The notes under the pieces were generated by a model. It saw only the letters and a program-made list of their open reading frames with translations. It was not told where the DNA came from and did not search any database. The position numbers and the translations under genes were made by a program. Shown here in pieces: positions 26,467-33,768 of a stretch of 64,000 nucleotides of DNA (the stretch's first letter is position 1; every line of letters starts with the position of its first letter). The stretch is from Onstottus_B arcticum (lineage in GTDB: Bacteria; Acidobacteriota; Blastocatellia; UBA7656), in NCBI GenBank assembly GCA_038040485.1, contig JBBPIE010000014.1:1-64000 (forward strand), given 5' to 3'.

Positions 26467-28893
26467 ATGGGAAATCTGCTTCAAGACATGAGCTACGGCG
26501 CGCGGACGCTGATCAAGCATCGCGGCTTAACGATCGTCGCCGTGCTCACACTCGCGCTCGGAATAGGAGCGAACACTGCAATCTTCAGCGTCGTGAACGC
26601 GGTGCTGCTGAGACCGCTGCCTTTCGACCAGCCGGAACAACTCGTCATCGCCTTCACCAAAACAACCAAGACTCCCCGAGACTGGGTCACGATTCCCGAT
26701 CTTCAGGATTGGCGAAAACAGAGTCAGCTCTTCAGCGAGTTCTCCGCATTCGTCGCGCAGAGTGTCAACCTGACCGGGAGAGAAGAACCCGATCGAGTGA
26801 TCGGCTCGTTCGTCTCCTCGAATTTCTTCAACACGCTCAAGGTCGACGTCGCGCACGGCCGCGGATTCCTGCCGGGCGAAGACGAACCGGGAGCCGAACG
26901 AGTCGCGATAGTCAGCTACCCAACGTGGCGCGATCGTTTCGGCGCTGATCCGGGTCTGATCGGGACGGCGCTCACCCTCAACGGCCAGCCCTTCACGGTA
27001 GTCGGCATCCTGCCCGAAGGATTTCATTATCAGTGGGCCGATGCAGATGTGTGGATGACGGTTCAGCACTATCCGAACTATTCACTGGACCGGCGCAGAA
27101 CTACGGCGGCGGTGATCGGCCGGCTCAAACCGGACGCGACCATCAAACAGGCTCAGGCGGAGATGGACACGATTGCCGGCCGGCTCGCCGAGCAATATCC
27201 GGACTCTAACGGAGACAGGGCTGTGCAGCTCGCGGGCTTTCAGGATTTTATCGTCGAGAGTCTGCGTCCGTCGTTGCTGGTGCTGCTGGGCGCGGTCGGG
27301 TTTGTGCTATTGATCGCTTGCGCCAACGTTGCCAACTTACTGCTGGCTCGCGCGCTGACGCGGCGCAAGGAGATGGCTTTGCGTGCGGCGCTGGGCGCGA
27401 GTCGGTTGCGGCTGGTGCGCCAACTGCTCACCGAAACGGTGATGCTTTCGCTGGCTGGAGGCGCGCTGGGTTTGCTTCTGGGTGTATGGGCGACGGACCT
27501 GCTGGCCGCCAACAGTCCTTCCGATCTGCCGGCCGGAGTGACGGTCAAACTCGATCTGACCGTGCTGGCGTTCACGCTCGGGGTTTCGATGCTGACCGGT
27601 TTGCTGTTCGGGCTTGCGCCGGCGCTGAAGTTCTCGAAGCCCGACCTCTATGAAACGCTCAAAGAAGGCGGCAAGACTTCGGGAGGAGGTTCGGCGCGCA
27701 ACCGCGCTCGAAGCGTTCTTGTCGTCGCGCAAGTCGCGCTTGCGCTGGTGCTGCTAATCGGATCGGGTTTGATGATCAGAAGCTTTATGAATCTGGTGCG
27801 AGTCGCTCCCGGGTTCAATCCTCAAAACCTGCTGACGATGGAGTATCGCGTGCCGCGCAACAAGTATCCCGAAGGCCGACAGCAGTGGAACTTTCATCAA
27901 CAGGTGGTCGAGCGGGTCCGCGCGCTGCCCGGCGTCGAATCTTCGTCGGTGGTTCTTGCTTTGGCCTACAGCGGCAATGCCGGTTCGATAAACTTCGTCC
28001 CGCTTGATCGGCCGGAACCGCCGAAGGGCGAAGAGCCGCGGGCGCAACGCAACAGCGCCGATCAGTACTACTTTGACACGATGCAGATTCCGCTGGTGAG
28101 AGGACGAGTCTTCAGTGAGCAGGACCGGGAAGGCACGCCGCCGGTCGTGGTGATCAATCAAACGATGGCGCGGCGCTTCTGGCCGGACGAAGATCCGATC
28201 GGCAAACAAATCCGATTGATCGACAGCGGGCCGACCGGCAGCGGCAAAGATGTCGCTGCATCCATTGTGGGCTTGGTCGGCGACGTCAAGCACAACAGCC
28301 TGGACGAGGAGAGCGCTTCCCAGATCTATGTGTCGTTTGCGCAGAACCCATTTATCTTCGCGACGCTCGTTGTCAGAACGCAGGGCGAACCGATGAGCAT
28401 GGCTAATGCAGTTCGAAGCGCAGTCTGGTCGGTGGATAAGGATCAACCGGTGTGGAAGGTTCGCACGGTCGAGTTTCTGATCAACCGCGACCTCGGCCCG
28501 CGCCGTTTCATGATGACGCTGCTGGCCGGGTTTGCGGCACTGGCGTTGTTGCTTGCGGCGATCGGAATCTACAGCGTGATCTCTTACTCCGTCACCCAGC
28601 GAACGCACGAGATCGGTCTCCGAATGGCGCTTGGCGCGCAGACTCGCGACGTGCTCAAGCTCGTCGTCGGGCAAGGTATGGCGCTGACACTTGTCGGAGT
28701 CGGCGCAGGTTTGGCGGCGGCCTATGCGTTGACTCGGTTGATAGGGGGGATGCTGTTTGGCGTCAGTGCTACGGACCCGCTCACGTTCGCGTCCATCTCG
28801 TTGCTGCTTGCAGGAGTGGCTCTGGCGGCCTGTTTCGTACCAGCTCGCCGGGCAACAAGGGTAGATCCGATGATCGCGCTCAGGTATGAATAG
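26467..28893 (+). CDS. ADOP permease 7
   Basis: An 808-residue standard-class member standing alone between the restriction-modification island and the mazEF pair. TM1 has GIGANTAIFSVVNAVLLRPLPF. The coupling block is LLARALTRRKEMALRAALGA, and the last block is QRTHEIGLRMALGAQTRDVLKLVVGQG, ending VDPMIALRYE. The segment between residues 185 and 200 (HYQWADADVWMTVQHYPN) is specific to this copy. ATG with GGAGG close upstream. It is the second ADOP preceded by the dyad/-24-12-like module. Confidence 0.92.
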   Translation: MGNLLQDMSYGARTLIKHRGLTIVAVLTLALGIGANTAIFSVVNAVLLRPLPFDQPEQLVIAFTKTTKTPRDWVTIPDLQDWRKQSQLFSEFSAFVAQSVNLTGREEPDRVIGSFVSSNFFNTLKVDVAHGRGFLPGEDEPGAERVAIVSYPTWRDRFGADPGLIGTALTLNGQPFTVVGILPEGFHYQWADADVWMTVQHYPNYSLDRRRTTAAVIGRLKPDATIKQAQAEMDTIAGRLAEQYPDSNGDRAVQLAGFQDFIVESLRPSLLVLLGAVGFVLLIACANVANLLLARALTRRKEMALRAALGASRLRLVRQLLTETVMLSLAGGALGLLLGVWATDLLAANSPSDLPAGVTVKLDLTVLAFTLGVSMLTGLLFGLAPALKFSKPDLYETLKEGGKTSGGGSARNRARSVLVVAQVALALVLLIGSGLMIRSFMNLVRVAPGFNPQNLLTMEYRVPRNKYPEGRQQWNFHQQVVERVRALPGVESSSVVLALAYSGNAGSINFVPLDRPEPPKGEEPRAQRNSADQYYFDTMQIPLVRGRVFSEQDREGTPPVVVINQTMARRFWPDEDPIGKQIRLIDSGPTGSGKDVAASIVGLVGDVKHNSLDEESASQIYVSFAQNPFIFATLVVRTQGEPMSMANAVRSAVWSVDKDQPVWKVRTVEFLINRDLGPRRFMMTLLAGFAALALLLAAIGIYSVISYSVTQRTHEIGLRMALGAQTRDVLKLVVGQGMALTLVGVGAGLAAAYALTRLIGGMLFGVSATDPLTFASISLLLAGVALAACFVPARRATRVDPMIALRYE

Positions 28894-28998
28894 GTTTGGG
28901 GGTTCGGGTTTGGGGTTTGGAGTTCCGAGTTTATGGTTCCGGAACCTGAATCCGAAACCACAAACCCTGAACCCTGAACCAGGAATTAGAGGTTCGCA
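28894..28998. repeat. Inverted heptamer arms, GGTTTGG/GTTCCGA type
   Basis: The left arm (about 28895-28945) reads GTTTGGG, GGTTCGG, GTTTGGG, GTTTGGA, GTTCCGA, GTTTATG, GTTCCGG at 7-bp steps. The right arm (about 28946-28981) carries the complementary AACCTGA, ATCCGAA, ACCACAA, ACCCTGA units. This heptamer is the most distinct in the window, yet the two arms still match. Confidence 0.85.
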
Positions 28999-29248
28999 AT
29001 GAAAACCAAAACGTGCTCCCTTCTGGCTGCGGTCTTAGCCCTCGCGCCGCTTGCCCAGACTATTAACGCCGAACACCCGAACAAAGAAAACCGCGATGCA
29101 GCCCGTCGCCGTCCTTGACGCCAAACGGCTTGGCACCTGTCTTGACGCACTGCGAGATCAACTGAAGATTCCGGTGTCTTGCGCAACGCACTTCCGCCGG
29201 ACATCAACTTCTGGGGGATCGCAGTTTACGCGAATGAGTGAGAGTTGA
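28999..29248 (+). pseudogene. Remnant of an exported protein gene
   Basis: An ATG with GAGG 6 nt upstream opens a 39-codon frame (28999-29118) that starts with a good signal peptide (KTKTCSLLAAVLALAPLAQT) and stops soon after. Beyond the stop, other frames read LDAKRLGTCLDALRDQLKIP and then ALPPDINFWGIAVYANE before a stop near 29238, as if one gene had suffered small indels. The original protein family is not recognised. Confidence 0.45.
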
Positions 29249-29309
29249 TCATTGAGGAGTGCGAACTCCATTGAGGCCCGAGGGTCTGGCGCGCGATAGC
29301 ATTGGCATG

Positions 29310-29337
29310 TTTGCTTGTATTGCCGGCATGGTAATAT
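29310..29337 (+). promoter_or_regulatory. Candidate promoter for the mazEF-like pair
   Basis: TAATAT at 29332-29337 is preceded by TG one base upstream (extended -10). TTTGCT at 29310-29315 lies 16 bp before the hexamer as a weak -35. The predicted start near 29344 leaves a leader of about 27 nt. Confidence 0.5.
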
Positions 29338-29370
29338 GCAAGCGTCTTCTGAGACCAGGAGAACGGCAAA

Positions 29371-29604
29371 ATGGAAACCATTCAACTAACGGTTGACGAG
29401 TCTCTGCTGGCGGAGATTGATCGAGTGACGCTCTCGTTGGCGATGACGCGCGCATCTTTTCTCCGGATCGCTTTAGAGCTTGCATTGCGAAACCAGCAAA
29501 CAATCGCTCGCGAGCAACAGCACGCCCAAGGTTATGCACGCAACACGGCTAAGCCCGGCGAGTTTGACGACTGGGAGCCAGAGCAAGTGTGGAGTGAGCC
29601 GTGA
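29371..29604 (+). CDS. Ribbon-helix-helix antitoxin (MazE/CopG type)
   Basis: A 77-residue protein. The N-terminus METIQLTVDESLLAEID followed by two helices fits a ribbon-helix-helix DNA-binding domain, and the acidic tail FDDWEPEQVW should wrap the toxin. It would repress its own promoter and neutralise the PemK/MazF toxin whose start overlaps its last codons by 4 nt. AGGAG lies 9 nt before the ATG. Confidence 0.82.
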   Translation: METIQLTVDESLLAEIDRVTLSLAMTRASFLRIALELALRNQQTIAREQQHAQGYARNTAKPGEFDDWEPEQVWSEP

Positions 29605-29927
29605 ACCAGGGTGACGTTTACTGGTACACCTTCCGCGCTCCCGACAAACGCCGGCCAGTGCTGATTCTCACTCGTAGTTCCGCTACTGCCTTCTTAACCG
29701 GCATCACCGTCGTTCCTATCACAACCACGATTCGTGGCATTCCCTCAGAGGTTGTCTTAACGGAAGCTGAAGACGGGATGTTTGCCGACTGTGCTGTAAA
29801 CACCGATAACATTCAAACCATCCAGAAGGTGAACCTCGATGCGTTCATCACACACCTGACCCAAGCGAGAATGCGCGAAGTGCGCGCCGCAATCGAGTTC
29901 GCTCTGGGTTTTGACGCATTGCTTTAA
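29601..29927 (+). CDS. PemK/MazF-family mRNA interferase toxin
   Basis: A 108-residue endoribonuclease toxin. It opens with QGDVYWYTF and the PDKRRPVLILTRS loop. It continues with ITVVPITTTIRGIPSEVVL, including the catalytic-region Arg and Thr, and LDAFITHLTQARM at the end. The GTG start overlaps the antitoxin stop (GTGA), so translation is coupled. Length and motifs are complete, so the toxin is probably active. Confidence 0.88.
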   Translation: MNQGDVYWYTFRAPDKRRPVLILTRSSATAFLTGITVVPITTTIRGIPSEVVLTEAEDGMFADCAVNTDNIQTIQKVNLDAFITHLTQARMREVRAAIEFALGFDALL

Positions 29928-29981
29928 GGATTCACGTCTCAGAAACCACTCCGCGCGGACAATCGAAACAAAACAAACTTG

Positions 29982-30010
29982 TTGACCGTAGATATGCTTC
30001 TAGGTAATAT
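29982..30010 (+). promoter_or_regulatory. Strong promoter for a probably leaderless padR transcript
   Basis: TTGACC (29982-29987), a 17-bp spacer and TAATAT (30005-30010) form a near-consensus sigma-70 promoter. The expected transcript start, 6-8 nt past the -10, falls at or next to the ATG at 30017, so the mRNA would have no leader. Confidence 0.65.
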
Positions 30011-30016
30011 GTGGCT

Positions 30017-30370
30017 ATGCGATACATCAAGTCACGAGTGCTCGACCGCGAGCTGAAGAAAGGCAGCGCCGAGTTGCTGATCCTCTCGCTGGTCGAGGAC
30101 CAGCCGCGGCACGGCTACGACATAAGCAAGCTGATCACCGCGCGTTCGAAAGGCGCGCTCAGCTTCAACGTCGCCTCGCTCTATCCGCTTCTCTACAGGC
30201 TTGAGAAGCGGGGCTGGATCCAGGGACGTTGGGTGGAAAAGGCGGGACAGCGGCGGCGGCGTTATTACAAGCTGACCGCTGAAGGCAAAAGGGTGCTGGC
30301 GTCTCAGCGGCGCGGCTGGGAGTCGTTTGTTCAGGCGATCAATCGCATCACCGGAGTCGAGCACGCATAA
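30017..30370 (+). CDS. PadR-family transcriptional regulator
   Basis: A 117-residue winged-helix regulator. It has the PadR core: SAELLILSLVEDQPRHGYDI, the recognition helix region FNVASLYPLLYRLEKRGWI, and the wing with RRRYYKLTAEGKRVLA. TIGR03433 describes PadR proteins found with ADOP genes in Acidobacteria; this one sits directly upstream of four prefix-bearing ADOPs and likely controls them. The ATG at 30017 is preferred because the promoter predicts transcription starting there; a GTG at 30011 is the alternative. No ligand-binding domain is visible. Confidence 0.9.
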   Translation: MRYIKSRVLDRELKKGSAELLILSLVEDQPRHGYDISKLITARSKGALSFNVASLYPLLYRLEKRGWIQGRWVEKAGQRRRRYYKLTAEGKRVLASQRRGWESFVQAINRITGVEHA

Positions 30371-30514
30371 AATTTCCGATTTGCGATTGCCGCGAATTGA
30401 TTGCCGATTTGCGATTGCCGATTGCCGATTGCTTGGTGCAGTCCCGGTAGGTAAATCAGCCATTGAGAATCGGCAATCGCAAATCAATCGGCAATCGGCA
30501 ATTGGAAATCGCAA
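30371..30514. repeat. Inverted heptamer arms, GATTGCC/GATTTGC type
   Basis: The left arm (about 30376-30431) contains GATTTGC, GATTGCC, GATTGCC units. The right arm (about 30466-30514) contains AATCGGC, AATCGCA units and runs straight into the ATG of ADOP 8. The only ribosome-binding candidate, GGAA, is part of the right arm. Confidence 0.9.
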
Positions 30515-33283
30515 ATGCCTGACTGGAAGCAAGAAATCAGAAGGCGCCTCGCGGGCTTGAAGCTCGAAGCGACACGCGAGGCCGAGATCGTCGAGGAGTT
30601 GTCGCAGCACCTCGACGACGGCTACGCGGAGTTGCGAGCGAGCGGCAAGTCGGAAGAGGAAGCCACTCGCACGGTGCTTGCGGAGCTCAGCAATAGCGAG
30701 GTGCTCGCGCGGGAACTGCGATGTGTCGAGGGCCGGCTTATGCACGAACCCTCAGTTCTCGGAGCAAGGAGAAAGAACATGGCTGGAGATCTTTTGACCG
30801 ATTTGCGGTACGGCTTTCGAATGCTGGTGAAGAATCCAGGGTTTACGTTTATTGCAGTGATGTCGCTGGCGTTGGGCATCGGCGCTAACACCGCGATCTT
30901 CAGCCTGGTCAACGCGACGTTGTTGCGGCAGTTGCCGGTCGCAAGTCCTGAGCGGTTACTCTACGTTTACGACGGCAATCCAGGCGCGGTCTTCTCCTAT
31001 CCCGCCTACTCCGAGCTGCGCGATCAGAATCAAGCCTTCGACGGACTGATCGCGTGGGGCGGCATTTCAGCGAGCTTGAACAGCGACGAGCAAAGCGAAG
31101 GCGCAGACCTGGTGACGGGAGCGATCGTCACCGGCAACTTCTTTGAGACTCTTGGCGTGCGCGCTGCCCTGGGTCGCGTCATCACGCCGGATGACGACCA
31201 GACGCCGGGCGCGCACCCGGTCACCGTGATCAGTCACGGTCTCTGGCAGAGTCGCCTGGGCGGCAAGGCCGACATAATCGGCCGGGAACTTGTGCTGAAC
31301 GGACAGCGGTTCACGGTGATCGGCGTAGTCCCGCCTGAATTTCAAGGCGCCCAGATGGGCGTGAACCGAGACATCTATGTCCCGATGATGATGCAAGCCG
31401 TCATGCGGCCGCCGCGCTCCGGGTACTCCGGCGAGATGAATCCTGATCTGCTCAAGGTGCGGACCAACCGATGGCTTTACAGCATCGGCAGACTCAAACC
31501 TGGTCTGACAAGCGAGCAGGCGCAAGCCGAACTGACCGTCTTCGCCAGGCAACAGGAGCAAGCGAATCCCGAGAGGGACCGCGACAAAAAGTTCACGACG
31601 AGTCCGGTAAGTCTGGGCGATCCCGGCGAGCGAGTGCAGATGATTCCAGTGGCCAGGCTGCTGCTGTCGATCGTAGGCGCAGTGTTGTTGATTGCGTGTG
31701 CTAACGTGGCGAACCTCCTTTTGGCGCGCGCGTCGGCGAGGCGCAAAGAGATCGCGGTGCGACTTGCAATCGGCGCGAGCCGGGGGCGGCTGATAAGACA
31801 GCTTCTAACGGAAAGCTTGTTGCTCGCGTTCGTGGGCGGCGTCGCGGGATTGCTGCTGGCGTGGCTGACTGTTGACTTGCTGAAGGCGAGCCCGCCTCCT
31901 CCGGGCGCACTCCCGGTCACTCCTGATTTCGCAATCGATCTTCGCGTTTTGTTGTTCACTCTCGGGCTGTCGTTGTTGACGGGGATCATCTTTGGGTTGG
32001 CTCCAGCGGTGCGCGCGGCCCGGCCTGATCTTGTGCCTGCGCTCAAGGATCAGTTCTCTCCCGATCAGCATGTGCGGCGTTTCAGCGCGCGAAACCTGCT
32101 GGTAGTCGGACAGGTGGCGCTGTCGCTGGTGTTGCTGATCGCAGCGGGGTTGTTTCTCCGCAGCCTGAAACAGGCGCAAACGATCGATCCGGGTTTTGAC
32201 GCGCAGAAGTTGCTGACCGCGCCGCTCAACATCAATCTATTGCGCTACACCAAGCCGCAGGGCCGCGACTTCTATCAGAGAGTGGTCGAGTCGGTCGGCG
32301 CCGTTTCGAGCGTCGAGTCGGCGAGTGTCGCGCGCAACCTTCCGCTGAGCGGACGCACCTCGGTCAGCAGCCTCCTGATTGAAGGCCGATCCGGGCCAGA
32401 CAACCAATTCCGTAGCGAAGGGGGCGGGTTCACGACGGATGACAACTCCATAAGCACGAATACGGTCAGCCTCGATTATTTTGAGACCATGGGCATCAGA
32501 CTGTTGCGCGGCCGCCTGTTCGAGTCTCAAGACACCGAGGACAAGCCGCGAGTGGTTATCGTCAATGAGGCGTTCGAGCGGCGGCATCTGGGCGGCCAGG
32601 ATGCGATGGGCAAGCGGCTGACTCTCGGTGGTCCCAAAGGTCCCTGGCATGAAGTAACCGGTGTCGTTCGCGACAGCAAGTACGTGACTCTCGGCGAGAC
32701 GCCAACTCCGATGGCGTATCTCCCGCTTCAGCAGAATCACGAGACAGGCGTCACTCTCCTTGTGCGAACCGCCGGCGACCCGCCCAGCGTAGCCGCCGCC
32801 GTAAGGCAGGAAGTACAGTCGCTGGAAAAGAACCTTCCGATCACCGCCATCAGACCGATGAACGAGTTGGTCGGCGCCTCTTTGTATGCGGCCCGAATGG
32901 GCGCGATTGTGGTGGGCGTCTTCGGAGCGCTTGCACTGCTTTTGGCGGCGGTTGGTTTGTACGGAGTGATGTCGTTCTCCGTATCGCGGCGGACGCGCGA
33001 GTTCGGCATCCGCGTCGCGCTTGGCGCACAGTCATCCGATGTGTTCAGGCTGGTGATAAGGGACGGAGTCGTGCTGGTGGCTGCAGGCATCGCACTCGGT
33101 TTGAGCGCTGCGGCGATGTTGACTCGATTTCTGACCAGCTTTCTATACGGCATCGGCGCCATCGACACACTCACCTTCACGAGCATTCCGGTGGTCCTGA
33201 TATTTGTAGCTCTGGCGGCTTGTTACGTGCCGGCTCGCCGAGCTATGCGGACTGATCCGATGTTAGCGTTGAGAAACGAATGA
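30515..33283 (+). CDS. ADOP permease 8, long class with N-terminal prefix domain
   Basis: A 922-residue protein. The first 85 residues form a soluble, helical prefix (MPDWKQEIRRRLAGLKLE, then EIVEELSQHLDD). This domain is found on PadR-linked ADOPs and probably lies in the cytoplasm. TM1 follows at about 105-128, then the usual two periplasmic domains and seven further membrane helices. The last block is RRTREFGIRVALGA, and it ends TDPMLALRNE. The second coupling block reads LLARASARRKEIAVRLAIGA. It is the gene directly after padR, 144 bp downstream, so the two may be co-transcribed. The gene is intact. Confidence 0.92.
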   Translation: MPDWKQEIRRRLAGLKLEATREAEIVEELSQHLDDGYAELRASGKSEEEATRTVLAELSNSEVLARELRCVEGRLMHEPSVLGARRKNMAGDLLTDLRYGFRMLVKNPGFTFIAVMSLALGIGANTAIFSLVNATLLRQLPVASPERLLYVYDGNPGAVFSYPAYSELRDQNQAFDGLIAWGGISASLNSDEQSEGADLVTGAIVTGNFFETLGVRAALGRVITPDDDQTPGAHPVTVISHGLWQSRLGGKADIIGRELVLNGQRFTVIGVVPPEFQGAQMGVNRDIYVPMMMQAVMRPPRSGYSGEMNPDLLKVRTNRWLYSIGRLKPGLTSEQAQAELTVFARQQEQANPERDRDKKFTTSPVSLGDPGERVQMIPVARLLLSIVGAVLLIACANVANLLLARASARRKEIAVRLAIGASRGRLIRQLLTESLLLAFVGGVAGLLLAWLTVDLLKASPPPPGALPVTPDFAIDLRVLLFTLGLSLLTGIIFGLAPAVRAARPDLVPALKDQFSPDQHVRRFSARNLLVVGQVALSLVLLIAAGLFLRSLKQAQTIDPGFDAQKLLTAPLNINLLRYTKPQGRDFYQRVVESVGAVSSVESASVARNLPLSGRTSVSSLLIEGRSGPDNQFRSEGGGFTTDDNSISTNTVSLDYFETMGIRLLRGRLFESQDTEDKPRVVIVNEAFERRHLGGQDAMGKRLTLGGPKGPWHEVTGVVRDSKYVTLGETPTPMAYLPLQQNHETGVTLLVRTAGDPPSVAAAVRQEVQSLEKNLPITAIRPMNELVGASLYAARMGAIVVGVFGALALLLAAVGLYGVMSFSVSRRTREFGIRVALGAQSSDVFRLVIRDGVVLVAAGIALGLSAAAMLTRFLTSFLYGIGAIDTLTFTSIPVVLIFVALAACYVPARRAMRTDPMLALRNE

Positions 33284-33286
33284 TGA

Positions 33287-33369
33287 GATTGCCGATTTTC
33301 GATTGTCGATTTCCGATTGGGGATTCCGAGTAATTTGCGATTGACGAATGGCGATTGAGGATTCCAAGA
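33287..33369. repeat. Heptamer left arm, GATTGCC type
   Basis: Exact 7-bp steps: GATTGCC, GATTTTC, GATTGTC, GATTTCC, GATTGGG, GATTCCG, followed by looser units up to the start of the S23/IVP gene remnant. The stretch from GATTCCGAGT to GCGATTG matches the sequence before the second S23/IVP copy. Confidence 0.88.
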
Positions 33370-33718
33370 ATGAACAAGGAAGAACTCAAATCCAGAACGA
33401 AACGATTTGCGCTGCGCGTCATCAGCTTGGTTGAGGCCCTTCCAAAGACAGTCACAGGACGGGCCATCGGCAACCAACTCGTACGCTGCGGGAGTCGGAG
33501 CTAATTACCGAGCTTCTTGTCGAGCACGATCGAGGGCGGAATTCATCGCCAAAATTGGTGTCGTGGAGGAGGAAGCTGACGAGAGCGCTTTTTGGATGGA
33601 ATTGATTATCGAGCGAAGTCTGCTGCCCGCCAGTAAGGTTGAGCCCTTACTGAACGAGGCGAACGAACTAGTGGCTATCATGGCGTCCTCGCGAATATCA
33701 GCGAAACGCGCCAAGTAA
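33370..33718 (+). pseudogene. S23/IVP four-helix-bundle protein, frameshifted copy
   Basis: It begins with ATG at 33370 and reads MNKEELKSRTKRFALRVISL in parallel with the intact copy at 39386. Near 33490 about 5 bp are missing, and the frame stops at a TAA near 33504. The other frame then continues ANYRASCRARSRAEFIAKIG to the normal end. Family members (PF05635) are small four-helix bundles first seen in 23S rRNA intervening sequences and also found as free-standing genes; function is unknown. Confidence 0.85.
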
Positions 33719-33768
33719 ACCGCGATCGCGAATCGGCAATCGCAAATCGGCAATCGGCAATCGCAAAT
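33719..33768. repeat. Heptamer right arm, AATCGGC type
   Basis: About six units of AATCGGC/AATCGCA at 7-bp spacing run from the S23/IVP remnant into the ATG of ADOP 9. They complement the left arm at 33287-33369, so the S23/IVP remnant sits in the loop of the inverted pair. Confidence 0.88.
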
